Origin: Bacteroidales bacterium
Lineage (GTDB): Bacteria > Bacteroidota > Bacteroidia > Bacteroidales > UBA4417
Direction: 5' to 3'
Assembly: GCA_016707705.1 (NCBI GenBank)
Contig: JADJHD010000005.1
Coordinates: forward strand, 1 to 64,000
Length of the DNA: 64,000 bases
The stretch's first letter is position 1. Each line of letters starts with the position of its first letter. This document shows, in pieces, positions 17,770 through 27,458 of this stretch. Under the pieces are notes generated by a model, which was not told the DNA's origin, made no database searches, and was given only the letters and a program-made list of their open reading frames with translations. A program made the translations under genes and the position numbers.

Positions 17770-18834
17770 TTAATAAAGACTTTCAGCTTCCAGAAAGCGG
17801 GAAATTAATCTGGGCAAAGGATATTGCTGGAGATGTATAAAATCAGTTTTATAAAATGAGGTTGGAACATCAGAGACTTCAGAATTACGAAGTTTAATAA
17901 ATCTTGCCTTGATTGATTTATGAGATAGCTGATGGGAGTACTCACCTGAAATTGAGATGATTTCAGGCTCCGAATCACCAAATAAAGAGATAGCAATTGG
18001 GGATTTCAGCAAATCATGAAGTTCCAATTCCTTTTCTGATTCCATCGAAGGGAAATCATAGAGGTTTTTCCAGATTCCCTCAGCAGTTCTTTTATTAAGG
18101 ACAATTGAGCCCTGTTTTCCTGAGCCGGAAATAAGTACGAAATAATAAATATACAGATCTCTAATCTTGGTTTTCTTTTCCTTAAAAGGCAGAACGCCAA
18201 CCATTTTCTTTTTGAAAGCCAAACATTCAGATTGCAAGGGACAAACAGAACAATCAGGATTCACCGGTTTGCACTGCAAAGCACCGAATTCCATTATAGC
18301 CTGATTAAACTGAGCAGGATACATTCCCTTTATAAGTTCAGCAGCGGTACTTCTCAGCATTTTCATGCCTGAAGAAGAATTAACGGCTTCTTCAATAGCA
18401 TATAGTCTGGAAAGCACCCTTGCCACATTCCCGTCAATAACCGGAACGCTTTCTCCAAAAGAGATTGAAGCTATTGCAGCAGCGGTATATTCTCCTACTC
18501 CCTTGAGTTGCTTGAGTCCCTCGAAACTTCCGGGGAATACACCATTGAACTTATCAACCACCATTCTGGCAGCGAAATGAAGATTCCGTGCTCTGGAATA
18601 ATACCCCAATCCCTGCCATAGTTTTAAAACCTCCTCTTCCGAGGCTTCTGCAAGAGAAAAGACATCCGGAAAGCGCTCCAGAAAACGGTAATAGTAATCC
18701 ATTCCCTGATTAACGCGGGTTTGCTGCAGAATTACTTCTGAAATCCAAATGCAATAAGGGTCGCTGGTCCTTCTCCATGGAAGGTCGCGCTTGCTGGACT
18801 CGTACCAGTTTACCAGGATGTTGGAAATTGACAT
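17770..18834 (-). CDS. mutY: A/G-specific adenine glycosylase MutY
   Basis: 354 residues. Helix-hairpin-helix glycosylase domain with the catalytic glutamate in SEVILQQTRV, the hairpin LKGVGEYTAAAIAS, and the catalytic aspartate in VPVIDGNVARVL. The 4Fe-4S loop reads CKPVNPDCSVCPLQSEC (C-x6-C-x2-C-x5-C). A C-terminal NUDIX-like domain (about 230-350) recognises 8-oxoG. It removes adenine mispaired with 8-oxoguanine. The start is ATG 18834 (MSISNILVNWYESS); the longer frame to 18930 adds non-homologous residues. It is first of the mutY-ssb-gldE-gldD run and divergent from the S9 peptidase. Confidence 0.95.
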   Translation of the reverse strand: MSISNILVNWYESSKRDLPWRRTSDPYCIWISEVILQQTRVNQGMDYYYRFLERFPDVFSLAEASEEEVLKLWQGLGYYSRARNLHFAARMVVDKFNGVFPGSFEGLKQLKGVGEYTAAAIASISFGESVPVIDGNVARVLSRLYAIEEAVNSSSGMKMLRSTAAELIKGMYPAQFNQAIMEFGALQCKPVNPDCSVCPLQSECLAFKKKMVGVLPFKEKKTKIRDLYIYYFVLISGSGKQGSIVLNKRTAEGIWKNLYDFPSMESEKELELHDLLKSPIAISLFGDSEPEIISISGEYSHQLSHKSIKARFIKLRNSEVSDVPTSFYKTDFIHLQQYPLPRLISRFLEAESLY

Positions 18835-19014
18835 GATTCGCAAAAGTATATCCATTGAACTTATCATAAACAAAACAGAAGAAGTTGGGTTGAACTTTAA
18901 TCCAAATTCCCCTTTATTGAGCTTATTCATCCTTTCGAACCACCATTATTCATGAATTTTGCTGATTTTTACCCATTATTCTGACAAACAAGCTGCAACC
19001 TGAATATTCTTGCC

Positions 19015-21879
19015 ATGAAGCGTAACATACTGCTTATCCTGTCCATCCTTATTTTGAATGCCCTCTGCACAGGACAGTCCATCTCAAAAAAGCCGCTTTC
19101 CCATTCTGATTATGATAGCTGGAATGCCCTGAACAGGCAAAAGATCAGTAATGATGGCATTTGGGTCTCCTATGAAATCAACCCTCAAAAAGGTGATGGA
19201 TGGCTTCATTTGCAAAATCCTTCAAATAATTTCCATGATTCTTTATGCAGAAGTACCGAAGCTCAGTTTAGCAGCAGTTCGGACCTTCTCGTATTCAAGA
19301 TAAAACAGCCGGAGGATAGTATCCGCAAACTCAAGCTTGCCAAAACCAAGAAGGAAGATATGCCTCATGATTCCCTGGGTGTCTGGATTACTCAGAAAGA
19401 TTCAATTTTCACTTTTCCCGACTTGAAGAGTTTTATTCTCCCTAAAGAAGGAGGTCCGTGGATCGCCATGCTTCAGGAAAAAGCTAAGGAAAAGCCTGAA
19501 AAAAAGGAGGCTGATACCCTGAAGGCCGGTGAAATCAAGGATACATTGGCTCTTAAACCAAAGGAAGAACCTGCTAAGGAGAAAGCAAAGAAACCGAAAA
19601 AGGGTGCCTTCAGCGATACAGACACCTGGAATCTGAATATCATGAATCCAATAACCGGGTTTTCGATGAAAAAGGAAGAGGTAACCGAAACTGCCTTTTC
19701 GAAAAATGGGTACCTCTGCGCATTTATTACTCTGGATAAGGATTCTATCGATTCGATTGCAATTCATGTTTTCGACACCCGCAGCCTTCAGGAAAGGACA
19801 ATTTTCAAAACCCGTGGATTTGCCAAAAAAATTATTGCCGATGATGCCGGGAAACAGTTGTCGTTTTTGTTTACAACTGATACGGCAAAGATCAAGCGTT
19901 ACGGGTTATACCTATGGAATGAAAAGCCCGGATTGGTGCTTAAAGTTGCCGATACTGCAAGTGTTGGAATCCCATTGAGATGGGAGGTTAGCGATAATGG
20001 AAGCCTCTCCTTTTCAGAAGATGGAAGCAAACTTTATTTTGCCACTTGTCCAAAAGCAATGCCTGCACCAAAGGATACCTTGCTGGAAGAGGAAAAAGTG
20101 AAGGTGGATATCTGGAACTGGCAGGATGACCGCTTGCAATCGCAGCAAATCAAGGAATTGGATGATGATTTGAAAAGAACCTATCTCGCCGTTTACAGAA
20201 TTACTGAGAAAAAAATCCTGCAACTCGCAGACACCCTGATTCCTGAAGTAAAAACAACCCGAAAAGGCAATGGAGACCTGGCAATCGGCTATTCCGAACT
20301 GCCTTATATGATGCTGACTTCCTGGGAAGACGCCAATTACAGGGATATTTTCCTCATAGACCTGAAAACAGGTATCCGAAAGAAAACTCTGGTGAAAAAG
20401 GCATTCTCTGCCAACCTTTCTCCGGAAACCAAATTCCTTTACTGGTACGAAAGCTCAGATAAATCATGGATGGTAATGGATCTCCAGAAATCTCAGATCC
20501 GGAATGTGAGCCAGTCAATTCCAGTACCCTTCTACGCCGAAGACCACGACACACCTTCAGTCCCGGGCCCATACGGCATTGCCGGCTGGACCGACGATGA
20601 CGGTTTCCTCCTTCTCTACGACCGTTACGATATCTGGCAAGTAGATCCCAGAGGAGTGAAAGCACCGGTCAATCTTACGAATGGAAGGAAGGAAAAACAT
20701 ATTTTCAGATATGTTGCTTTGGATACTGAGGCCCTGAGTATTCACCCCCTGAGTATACTCACCCTCAAGACCACCGATGAAGAAAGCGGAAGGCAGGGGT
20801 TTGTCAATATGATGCTCGACAAGCCAGGAAATTTCACATTTCTGACTGAAGCTGATGCTGAATATTCACAGCCAATAAAGGCAAAAAATGCTGAATCACT
20901 GATTTGGCAGCGCTCTACATACACCCAATATCCTGATCTCTGGTTTAGCCCTACTGATTTTTCGGAGGTTGAAAGACTCTCAAACACCAATCCTCAGCAA
21001 TCGAATTACTTCTGGGGCAACATGGAACAGGTGGAGTGGACATCCCTAGAAGGCAAAAAGCTGAAAGGATTGCTTTACAAACCAGAGAATATCGACACCA
21101 CCCGGAAGTATCCCATGATTGTTTATTTCTACGAGAAATATTCTGATAAGCCATTCACGCATTACGTCCCCAATCCATCCCGTTCAATTGTAAATTTCCC
21201 GTTCTATAACAGCAATGGATATATTGTTTTTGTACCTGATATCACCTACACCACCGGCCATCCGGGCAATGATGCCTACATTGCCATAATGAGCGGAGTG
21301 ATGGAGATGATGAAACGGCCTTATGTTGATGCAGATCATATGGGTTTGCAGGGACAAAGTTGGGGCGGGTATCAGACAGCATACATGGTCACCCGGACAG
21401 GCCTTTTCAAGGCTGCAATGGCGGGAGCTCCTGTAAGCAACATGACCTCAGCCTATGGAGGCATTCGCTGGGAAAGCGGGATGGTCAGGCAATTCCAATA
21501 TGAGCAGAGCCAAAGTAGAATTGGAGGAACGCTTTGGGATTCAAGGGATCTTTTCATTGAGAATTCTCCGATATTCTTTGCTGACCGTATAACCACCCCC
21601 CTGCTGATAATGAGCAACGACAATGACGGAGCAGTTCCCTGGTATCAGGGGATTGAGCTGTTCACCGCCATGCGCCGCCTCGGTAAGCCAGCATGGATGC
21701 TCACCTACAACGGTGATGAGCACAACCTCACAAAGCGACCGAACAGGATGGACCTCTCCATTCGCATGAACCAGTTCTTCGACCACTACCTCAAGGATGC
21801 CCCAATACCTGTCTGGATGGACAAAGGCCTCCCTGCAGTCAAAAAAGGCAAGGAATTAAGATATGAGCTCGAGGACTAA
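19015..21879 (+). CDS. S9 family (prolyl oligopeptidase/DPP-like) secreted peptidase
   Basis: 954 residues. A signal peptide (MKRNILLILSILILNALCTGQS) leads to a long beta-propeller region (about 30-690) with a lysine/glutamate-rich insert (about 150-200), then an alpha/beta-hydrolase domain. The catalytic triad is S782 in GQSWGGYQ, aspartate D869/D871 in SNDNDGAVPW, and H903 in GDEHNL. It should cleave short peptides in the periplasm. It is much longer than a classical DPP IV, as in other Bacteroidota S9 proteins. OPT transporter and peptidase T genes follow on the same strand. Confidence 0.92.
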   Translation: MKRNILLILSILILNALCTGQSISKKPLSHSDYDSWNALNRQKISNDGIWVSYEINPQKGDGWLHLQNPSNNFHDSLCRSTEAQFSSSSDLLVFKIKQPEDSIRKLKLAKTKKEDMPHDSLGVWITQKDSIFTFPDLKSFILPKEGGPWIAMLQEKAKEKPEKKEADTLKAGEIKDTLALKPKEEPAKEKAKKPKKGAFSDTDTWNLNIMNPITGFSMKKEEVTETAFSKNGYLCAFITLDKDSIDSIAIHVFDTRSLQERTIFKTRGFAKKIIADDAGKQLSFLFTTDTAKIKRYGLYLWNEKPGLVLKVADTASVGIPLRWEVSDNGSLSFSEDGSKLYFATCPKAMPAPKDTLLEEEKVKVDIWNWQDDRLQSQQIKELDDDLKRTYLAVYRITEKKILQLADTLIPEVKTTRKGNGDLAIGYSELPYMMLTSWEDANYRDIFLIDLKTGIRKKTLVKKAFSANLSPETKFLYWYESSDKSWMVMDLQKSQIRNVSQSIPVPFYAEDHDTPSVPGPYGIAGWTDDDGFLLLYDRYDIWQVDPRGVKAPVNLTNGRKEKHIFRYVALDTEALSIHPLSILTLKTTDEESGRQGFVNMMLDKPGNFTFLTEADAEYSQPIKAKNAESLIWQRSTYTQYPDLWFSPTDFSEVERLSNTNPQQSNYFWGNMEQVEWTSLEGKKLKGLLYKPENIDTTRKYPMIVYFYEKYSDKPFTHYVPNPSRSIVNFPFYNSNGYIVFVPDITYTTGHPGNDAYIAIMSGVMEMMKRPYVDADHMGLQGQSWGGYQTAYMVTRTGLFKAAMAGAPVSNMTSAYGGIRWESGMVRQFQYEQSQSRIGGTLWDSRDLFIENSPIFFADRITTPLLIMSNDNDGAVPWYQGIELFTAMRRLGKPAWMLTYNGDEHNLTKRPNRMDLSIRMNQFFDHYLKDAPIPVWMDKGLPAVKKGKELRYELED

Positions 21880-21925
21880 ACATCCAAAAAGGTATTTCCC
21901 TTTCTGGGAAACAGCCAATTCTCCC

Positions 21926-22073
21926 TTTCACGCTGAGCCGGTCGAAGCATTGTCATGCTGAGCCTCGAAGCACTGCCCTACTGAGCCTGTCGAAGCATTG
22001 TCATGCTGAGCCTGTCGAAGCACTGTCATGCTGTGCCTGTCGAAGCACTATCATGCTGAGTCTGTCGAAGCAT
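21926..22073 (+). repeat. 25-bp tandem array, six units
   Basis: Six head-to-tail units share the core CTGAGCCTGTCGAAGCA: 21926-21950, 21951-21973 (two bases short), 21974-21998, 21999-22023, 22024-22048 and 22049-22073. Single relatives occur at about 14516-14534 and, inverted, at 25767-25790 and 45989-46012. There are no spacers between units, so it is not a CRISPR. It fills much of the gene-free stretch 21880-22254. Confidence 0.9.
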
Positions 22074-22108
22074 AATGCAGCACCAACTTCAACCTCCGCA
22101 ATTCTCCC

Positions 22109-22132
22109 CCCTCCCTTTGGCCAAAGGGAGGG
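22109..22132. repeat. 24-bp perfect palindrome
   Basis: CCCTCCCTTTGG is followed directly by its exact reverse complement CCAAAGGGAGGG, with no loop, then GCCGGGGTGGG. It is not followed by a T run, so a simple terminator is unlikely. It lies between the 25-bp array and the OPT gene. Confidence 0.85.
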
Positions 22133-22224
22133 CCGGGGTGGGTTGTCTTTAGCCGTGAGCACCATCTCCTTAAAACCAATGCCCCCCTTTTTGTTAAAAC
22201 CTCCCCCGATAAATCTATTTTCTA

Positions 22225-22232
22225 TAAATTTG
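22225..22232 (+). promoter_or_regulatory. -7 box for the OPT transporter
   Basis: TAAATTTG, an exact TAnnTTTG match, 23 bases before the ATG at 22255. No TTTG at the ideal -33 spacing. Confidence 0.45.
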
Positions 22233-22254
22233 GCAGGAACTCAAACCAGCAACT

Positions 22255-24240
22255 ATGTCAGATAATGAATTTGGCCCAATCAAAGGCCTTCCGGAAAATG
22301 CATACACCGAGCTGAAGCCGGGCGAGACATATGAACCCATAATGTCGCCGAATAAGGTTTACCCTGAAGTGAACACCTGGAGTGTAATCTGGGGAATTAT
22401 CATGGCTGCAATTTTCTCTGCAGCAGCAGCATATCTGGGACTAAAAATCGGACAGGTATTTGAAGCCGCCATACCCATTGCTATTATTGCTGTTGGACTT
22501 TCCACCGTTTTCAAGCGTAAGGGAGCTTTGGGTGAAAACGTAATTATTCAGAGCATAGGTGCAAGTTCTGGTGTGATTGTCGCCGGGGCAATTTTTACCT
22601 TGCCTGCACTTTATATCCTGAACCTTGAAGCGCAGTTCTACCAGGTGTTTCTTGCATCCCTGCTTGGAGGCTTTCTGGGTATATTGTTTCTGATTCCTTT
22701 CAGAAAATACTTCGTTTCAGAAATGCACGGCAAGTACCCTTTCCCGGAAGCAACCGCTACTACAGAGGTTCTTGTTTCCGGAGCAAAAGGTGGCAACCAG
22801 GCCAGACTTCTTCTTGTTGCAGGATTGATTGGGGGTATCTATGATTTCGTAATTGCAACCTTTGGATTATGGGCAGAAGTTTTTACCACCCGCGTAATCC
22901 CGGCCGGACAAATGCTCGCCGACAAGGCCAAAATCGTTTTTAAACTGAATGTAGGTGCTGCAGTTGTAGGACTAGGTTATATCATAGGACTGAAGTACGC
23001 TGCCATCATTTGTGCAGGATCCTTTGTCGGCTGGTATGTCATCATTCCGATTATCAACTACTTCGCCGATGGACAAACCATTGCTGTTGGAACCAATATC
23101 ACCGCACTGATCTCAATGATGCCTGCCGAGGATATCTTCAAGGCTTACGTTCGTCCGATTGGAATTGGAGGAATAGCCATGGCAGGTATAATCGGAATTA
23201 TTCGCTCCAGCAAGATTATCCAGTCAGCCGTGTCGCTTGCAGGCAAGGAAATGTTTGGAAAGCATTCTGGCAAGGGAATTAACCTTCGCACCCAGAGGGA
23301 TCTCCCAATGGCTATCATTGCCGGTGGAATCCTTCTAACTGCAGTTGCAATCTTTATTTTCTTCCAGTTTGGTGTTGTTCACAACCTGACACATGCGTTA
23401 GTCGGACTGGCAATTGTAATGATCATCGCTTTCCTTTTCACTACTGTCGCAGCCAATGCCATTGCCATTGTTGGGACTAATCCTGTAAGCGGAATGACTC
23501 TGATGACACTGATCATTTCGTCACTTATCCTTGTTTCTGTAGGACTGAAAGGCACTTCAGGAATGATTGCAGCCCTGATCATCGGCGGAGTTGTTTGTAC
23601 TGCGCTTTCAATGGCAGGAGGCTTTATTACTGACCTTAAAATTGGCTATTGGATGGGTACATCTCCCTACAAGCAGCAAGGCTGGAAATTCCTGGGCACC
23701 CTGGTTTCGGCGGTTACTGTCGGCGGAGTAATTATGGTACTCAACAAAACCTACGGATTCACGGGTGACAATGCAATGGTAGCTCCTCAGGCCAATGCAA
23801 TGGCAGCAGTTATCGGACCGATGATGAGCGGACAACCTGCACCATGGATGCTTTATGCTGCCGGTGCTTTTCTTTCCCTTATCCTTACGATGATAGGTGT
23901 GCCGGCTCTTGCATTTTCACTTGGAATGTTTATTCCGCTTCAGCTGAATACGCCTCTTTTACTTGGCGGTATCATTGCCAATTTCGTAGGAAAACGCTCA
24001 AAGAACGAAAAGCTGAATCAGGCAAGGCGCGAACGCGGAACCCTGATTGCATCCGGTTTTATAGCAGGAGGAGCTCTGATGGGGGTAATAAGTGCTGTGC
24101 TGGCGAATTTCGGTCTGAACTGGGTTAACAAGGAATGGTTTGAATCGCATTCAGCAGAAGCACTTGCTTTGGTAATGCTTATTACTCTTTGTGGCTACTT
24201 CATCTGGGATAGTCTCAGGGCTAAGGTTGAAGAAGAATAA
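22255..24240 (+). CDS. OPT-family oligopeptide transporter
   Basis: 661 residues with about 14-16 hydrophobic helices. The N-terminal part (WGIIMAAIFSAAAAYLGLKIGQ) and the conserved KYPFPEATATTEVLVSG segment (about 160-180) mark the bacterial oligopeptide transporter (OPT) family. It takes up short peptides across the inner membrane, driven by protons. It follows the S9 peptidase and precedes peptidase T, so the three form a plausible release-uptake-hydrolysis chain; the long spacer before it carries its own -7 box. Confidence 0.92.
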   Translation: MSDNEFGPIKGLPENAYTELKPGETYEPIMSPNKVYPEVNTWSVIWGIIMAAIFSAAAAYLGLKIGQVFEAAIPIAIIAVGLSTVFKRKGALGENVIIQSIGASSGVIVAGAIFTLPALYILNLEAQFYQVFLASLLGGFLGILFLIPFRKYFVSEMHGKYPFPEATATTEVLVSGAKGGNQARLLLVAGLIGGIYDFVIATFGLWAEVFTTRVIPAGQMLADKAKIVFKLNVGAAVVGLGYIIGLKYAAIICAGSFVGWYVIIPIINYFADGQTIAVGTNITALISMMPAEDIFKAYVRPIGIGGIAMAGIIGIIRSSKIIQSAVSLAGKEMFGKHSGKGINLRTQRDLPMAIIAGGILLTAVAIFIFFQFGVVHNLTHALVGLAIVMIIAFLFTTVAANAIAIVGTNPVSGMTLMTLIISSLILVSVGLKGTSGMIAALIIGGVVCTALSMAGGFITDLKIGYWMGTSPYKQQGWKFLGTLVSAVTVGGVIMVLNKTYGFTGDNAMVAPQANAMAAVIGPMMSGQPAPWMLYAAGAFLSLILTMIGVPALAFSLGMFIPLQLNTPLLLGGIIANFVGKRSKNEKLNQARRERGTLIASGFIAGGALMGVISAVLANFGLNWVNKEWFESHSAEALALVMLITLCGYFIWDSLRAKVEEE

Positions 24241-24363
24241 AAACCGATAGCCTTCAAAAAGCATTAATTGCGAACAGATTTGTTTGCAATCAGGTTTATT
24301 AACCTTTGAAATAATACTCGCCCAGGGCGGACTTTATAACTCATAAATTCAAATTCCTTACGG

Positions 24364-25589
24364 ATGAAAAACGATATTTTAAACCGCTTCCTCTCTTATG
24401 TTGCCATCGATACTCAGAGCGATGACAATTCATCAACCATGCCAAGTACTGAGAAGCAGTTCAATCTGCTCCGCAAGCTTCATGATGAGCTGAAAGGCTG
24501 GGGTTTGCAGGATGTCAGCATCGACGAAAACGGATATGTTATGGCTACCCTGCCTGCAAACACAAGCCGGAAAGCCCCGGTGATTGGGTTCGTTGCCCAT
24601 GTGGATACAGCTCCCGATATGAGCGGTGCAGATGTTAAGCCACAAATCATCGAGAATTATAATGGCACACCTATTACACTGAACAAGGAGCTGAACCTCC
24701 ATTTATCCCAGACCGACTTCCCAGAATTGAAGGATTATCTCGGACAAACCCTGATTGTTACCGATGGGACTACACTTCTTGGTGCAGACGATAAGGCTGG
24801 TGTTACTGAGATTATGGCGGCTGTTGAATATCTGGTCAAGCATCCTGAAATTGAGCATGGCACCTTGAAAATCGGATTCACTCCTGATGAGGAAATCGGA
24901 AGAGGCGTGGACAAATTTGATGTTGCCAAATTCGGTGCTGATTTTGCCTATACCATGGATGGCGGAGGAATTGGAGAACTCGAATATGAGAATTTCAATG
25001 CTGCCGGAGGAAAGGTGTTCATTCAGGGAAGAAATATTCACCCGGGATATGCGAAAAACAAGATGATGAATGCCATCCTGATGGCGATGGAATTCAATGC
25101 GCTGCTACCTGTGAATGAGCGGCCTGAATTCACTCAGGATTATGAAGGGTTCTTCCATCTGATCCGCATGGAGGGTAGTGTTGAGAAAGCCAGCATCCAG
25201 TATATCATCCGTGACCACGACAAAACAAAGTTCGAACAGAAGAAAGCTTTATTCCTGCAATGTGCCGATTTCATGAATAAGAGGTATGGCCAAAATACCT
25301 TCATTCCCGAAGTAAAAGATCAGTATTTCAACATGAAGCAAATGGTGGAGCCTGTTTACCATATTGTGGAAACTGCCCGTAAAGCCATGGTGGAACTTGG
25401 TATTGAGCCAAAGGTTGTCCCCATCCGCGGAGGTACTGATGGTGCCCGCCTGAGCTACATGGGTCTGCCCTGTCCGAACATCTTCGCCGGTGGACATAAT
25501 TTCCATGGCAAATATGAGTACGTCCCTCTTGAGTCCATTGAGAAGGCGGTACTTGTATTCTGAAAATCGTGGAACTCTACTCTAAATAG
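24364..25589 (+). CDS. pepT: peptidase T, tripeptide aminopeptidase (frameshifted at the 3' end)
   Basis: M20B dizinc aminopeptidase. Metal ligands lie in FVAHVDTAPD and LGADDKAGV, the catalytic glutamate in PDEEIGRG, and the last histidine in GGHNFHGKYE. It removes the N-terminal residue from tripeptides in the cytoplasm, fitting the OPT importer upstream. The written frame stops at TGA 25561-25563 after VLVF, 399 residues. One base out of frame the expected end continues, ILKIVELYSK, to TAG 25587-25589. Adding one base near 25556 restores a ~408-aa protein, the family's usual length. Only the last helix is affected. Confidence 0.93.
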
Positions 25590-25595
25590 TAGCCC

Positions 25596-25890
25596 TTATA
25601 GATGTTCGGGGGCAAAAGTTGTTAGTAGATTAGTTGTTAGTGTTCGGAGTTCAGGGTTCTAGGGTCGAAGTTCTTAGTGTCCGCTGTGGCGAATTAGTGC
25701 CCAAGTGGTTCTATATTTTACTATTTGCAAAAATTAGAACACTGATATACCTGTACTTTGATGTAAAACACTTCGACAAGCTCAGTGAGACAACTTCATT
25801 CATTATTCATCTCCATCCGCCAGCAGGCGGACTCCGCTTCGCTTCGCATCATCAAATTTTCATCCGCCAGCCAGCGGACACATTTTCAAA
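25596..25890 (-). repeat. inverted copy of the composite repeat
   Basis: Read on the minus strand this carries, in order, TCCGCTGGCTGGCGGA (25863-25878), TCCGCCTGCTGGCGGA (25816-25831), CACTGAGCTTGTCGAAGTG (about 25767-25790), CATCAAAGTACAGGTATAT, CAGTGTTCTAATTTTTGC, AAATAGTAAAATATAGAACC and remnants of the CACTAAG tail, then ACACTAACAACTA. These are the modules of the copies at 2160, 3970 and 14420. It fills the spacer 25564-25901 between pepT and the Fe-S protein. Confidence 0.8.
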
Positions 25891-25901
25891 TTTATTCATC
25901 C

Positions 25902-27238
25902 TCATCCACACCGCCACATCCTTTCCCATGCATCCCAAATCTCCAACCCTTCAGCCCATTTCATCCTGTCCTGAGGAGAGAACTGCCAGGGAGCACCATT
26001 ATTTTCGATATTGTTGAACATCATATTTAGTCCTGTTGGGGCTGCGGCCTCTTCCATCACCAGATACCTCCGCATTTCAACGATAAGCGATGGATGGTTG
26101 ATATTTACCGGACATTCCTGAGCACAGGCATTGCAGGTTGTGCAGGCCCATAACTCCTCGGCTGTAATATAATCGCTGAGCAGGGATTTACCATCATTAA
26201 ATTCCTTACCACTTTTCACAAAACCTGGGCCTTTTTCCTTCATTCTGGCTCGAAGGTCGATGAAAATTTTCCTTGGTGAGAGTCTCTTTCCTGTAATATT
26301 TGCCGGACAAACAGAAGTGCAGCGGCCACATTCTGTACAGGCAAGAGAATCGAAATAATTCTTCCAGGTAACATCTTCAACATCCTTAACACCAAATCTT
26401 GAAGGAGCCGGGGCATCAGCAGGAGCAGCAGCAAAAGCTGTTTCCGGATTCATCATGAGTTTTACTTCGCGGGTTACTGACTCCATATTGGGCAGATATC
26501 CGAGGGGTTCCAACGGCTAAGAAATACATTTGGCACAGATGTAAAAACATGAAAGTGCTTTGAATAGGGAAGGATATTGGCAAAGATGAAAATCAGAAGT
26601 ATATGCGACCACCAGTAGATTTCATGCCAGATTCCCGCAGTATCAGTATTGATTATTCCGGACATATAAGGCAGTATTATGCTGCTTAAAGGGAAAACTC
26701 CGGCGTGATCATCAGGGTGAAGGGCAATGTAGGAGAGATTCAGTCCGATAAGGGACTTCATCAGCAGGAATATAATGGCTAATGCAATCAGGGCATCCCA
26801 TTTGGATTTTTTCTGCATCTCAATGCCATAGAAGCGCTGAATATGCATGAATAGTCTGCGGACCATGAAGACCATAATTCCCATAAGCACCACATAAGCC
26901 ATGATATCCCCTGAGGCAGAAATGAAATCATAGAACCAGCCAGTAACTGACATTGGCCGTTCAAGTCCTGTAAGTCCTTCGATAACCATTTCGATGCTGC
27001 CAAGGGTAATTACCAGAAAACCCCAGAATACCAATGCATGAATCAGTCCGATTACAGGCCTGCGCAGAATCTTCGATTGGCCAATTGCTACCAGCATCAT
27101 ATGGTTAAATCTCTTCCCATAATCCTTAATGGGAAAAGCCTGCGTGAAGCTAAACCAGCGTGAAAGTCGATAAATGGTGAAGGAAAAAACGCCCAGCGTA
27201 GCCAGCAGGGAGATTGAAAACAAGATCTGTTTTACCAT
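25902..27238 (-). CDS. membrane haem b / (4Fe-4S) dicluster oxidoreductase (frameshifted)
   Basis: Two abutting frames form one ~440-aa protein. 27238-26474 encodes five to six membrane helices with NarI/HdrE-like histidines, ending FTSVPNVFLSR. It then goes out of frame, and the true continuation starts at 26513 (EPLGYLPNMESVTREVK). One added base near 26505 joins them. The second part binds two 4Fe-4S clusters: CTECGRCTSVCP and CTTCNACAQECP. Such fusions pass electrons between quinone and an HdrB-like CCG-domain partner. That partner normally follows but is absent here; the C-terminus ends in an unusual tail (EIWDAWERMWRCG) against the composite repeat. Confidence 0.82.
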
Positions 27239-27392
27239 AAAATCAGGCTTAAAAGGAAATTCTAAAATACAATATATCTGCTACGAATTGATCATCTAAC
27301 CTAAATTCCTGAAAACTGAAAAAAATTTCTTTTTCTATATCCCTCATTATCTGCACTATAGAAAATATTTATATTTATTTTGTGTATTAGAT

Positions 27393-27415
27393 AGTACTAT
27401 GTATTGCATAGTACT
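27393..27415. promoter_or_regulatory. putative PadR operator palindrome
   Basis: AGTACTATG, five bases (TATTG), then the exact reverse complement CATAGTACT. The 9-bp perfect arms lie 44 bases before the padR-like ATG and cover the position of the -33 element (ATTG in the loop) relative to the -7 box at 27427-27434. This is the expected place for an autorepressing PadR dimer; the match is inferred, not tested. Confidence 0.6.
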
Positions 27416-27426
27416 GGTTATTGCAT

Positions 27427-27434
27427 TATCTTTG
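27427..27434 (+). promoter_or_regulatory. -7 box for the padR-pspC operon
   Basis: TATCTTTG, an exact TAnnTTTG match, 20 bases after the TTG at 27404-27406 within the palindrome loop. The ATG follows 24 bases later. Confidence 0.55.
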
Positions 27435-27458
27435 TTGCCGAAATAATAACCCATTCTC

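Noticed and set aside
21926..22073. CRISPR array
   Set aside because: The 25-bp units follow each other without unique spacers; no cas genes occur in the window.
24267..24290. Hairpin after the OPT gene
   Set aside because: Nine pairs with a mismatch and no T tract; termination cannot be supported.
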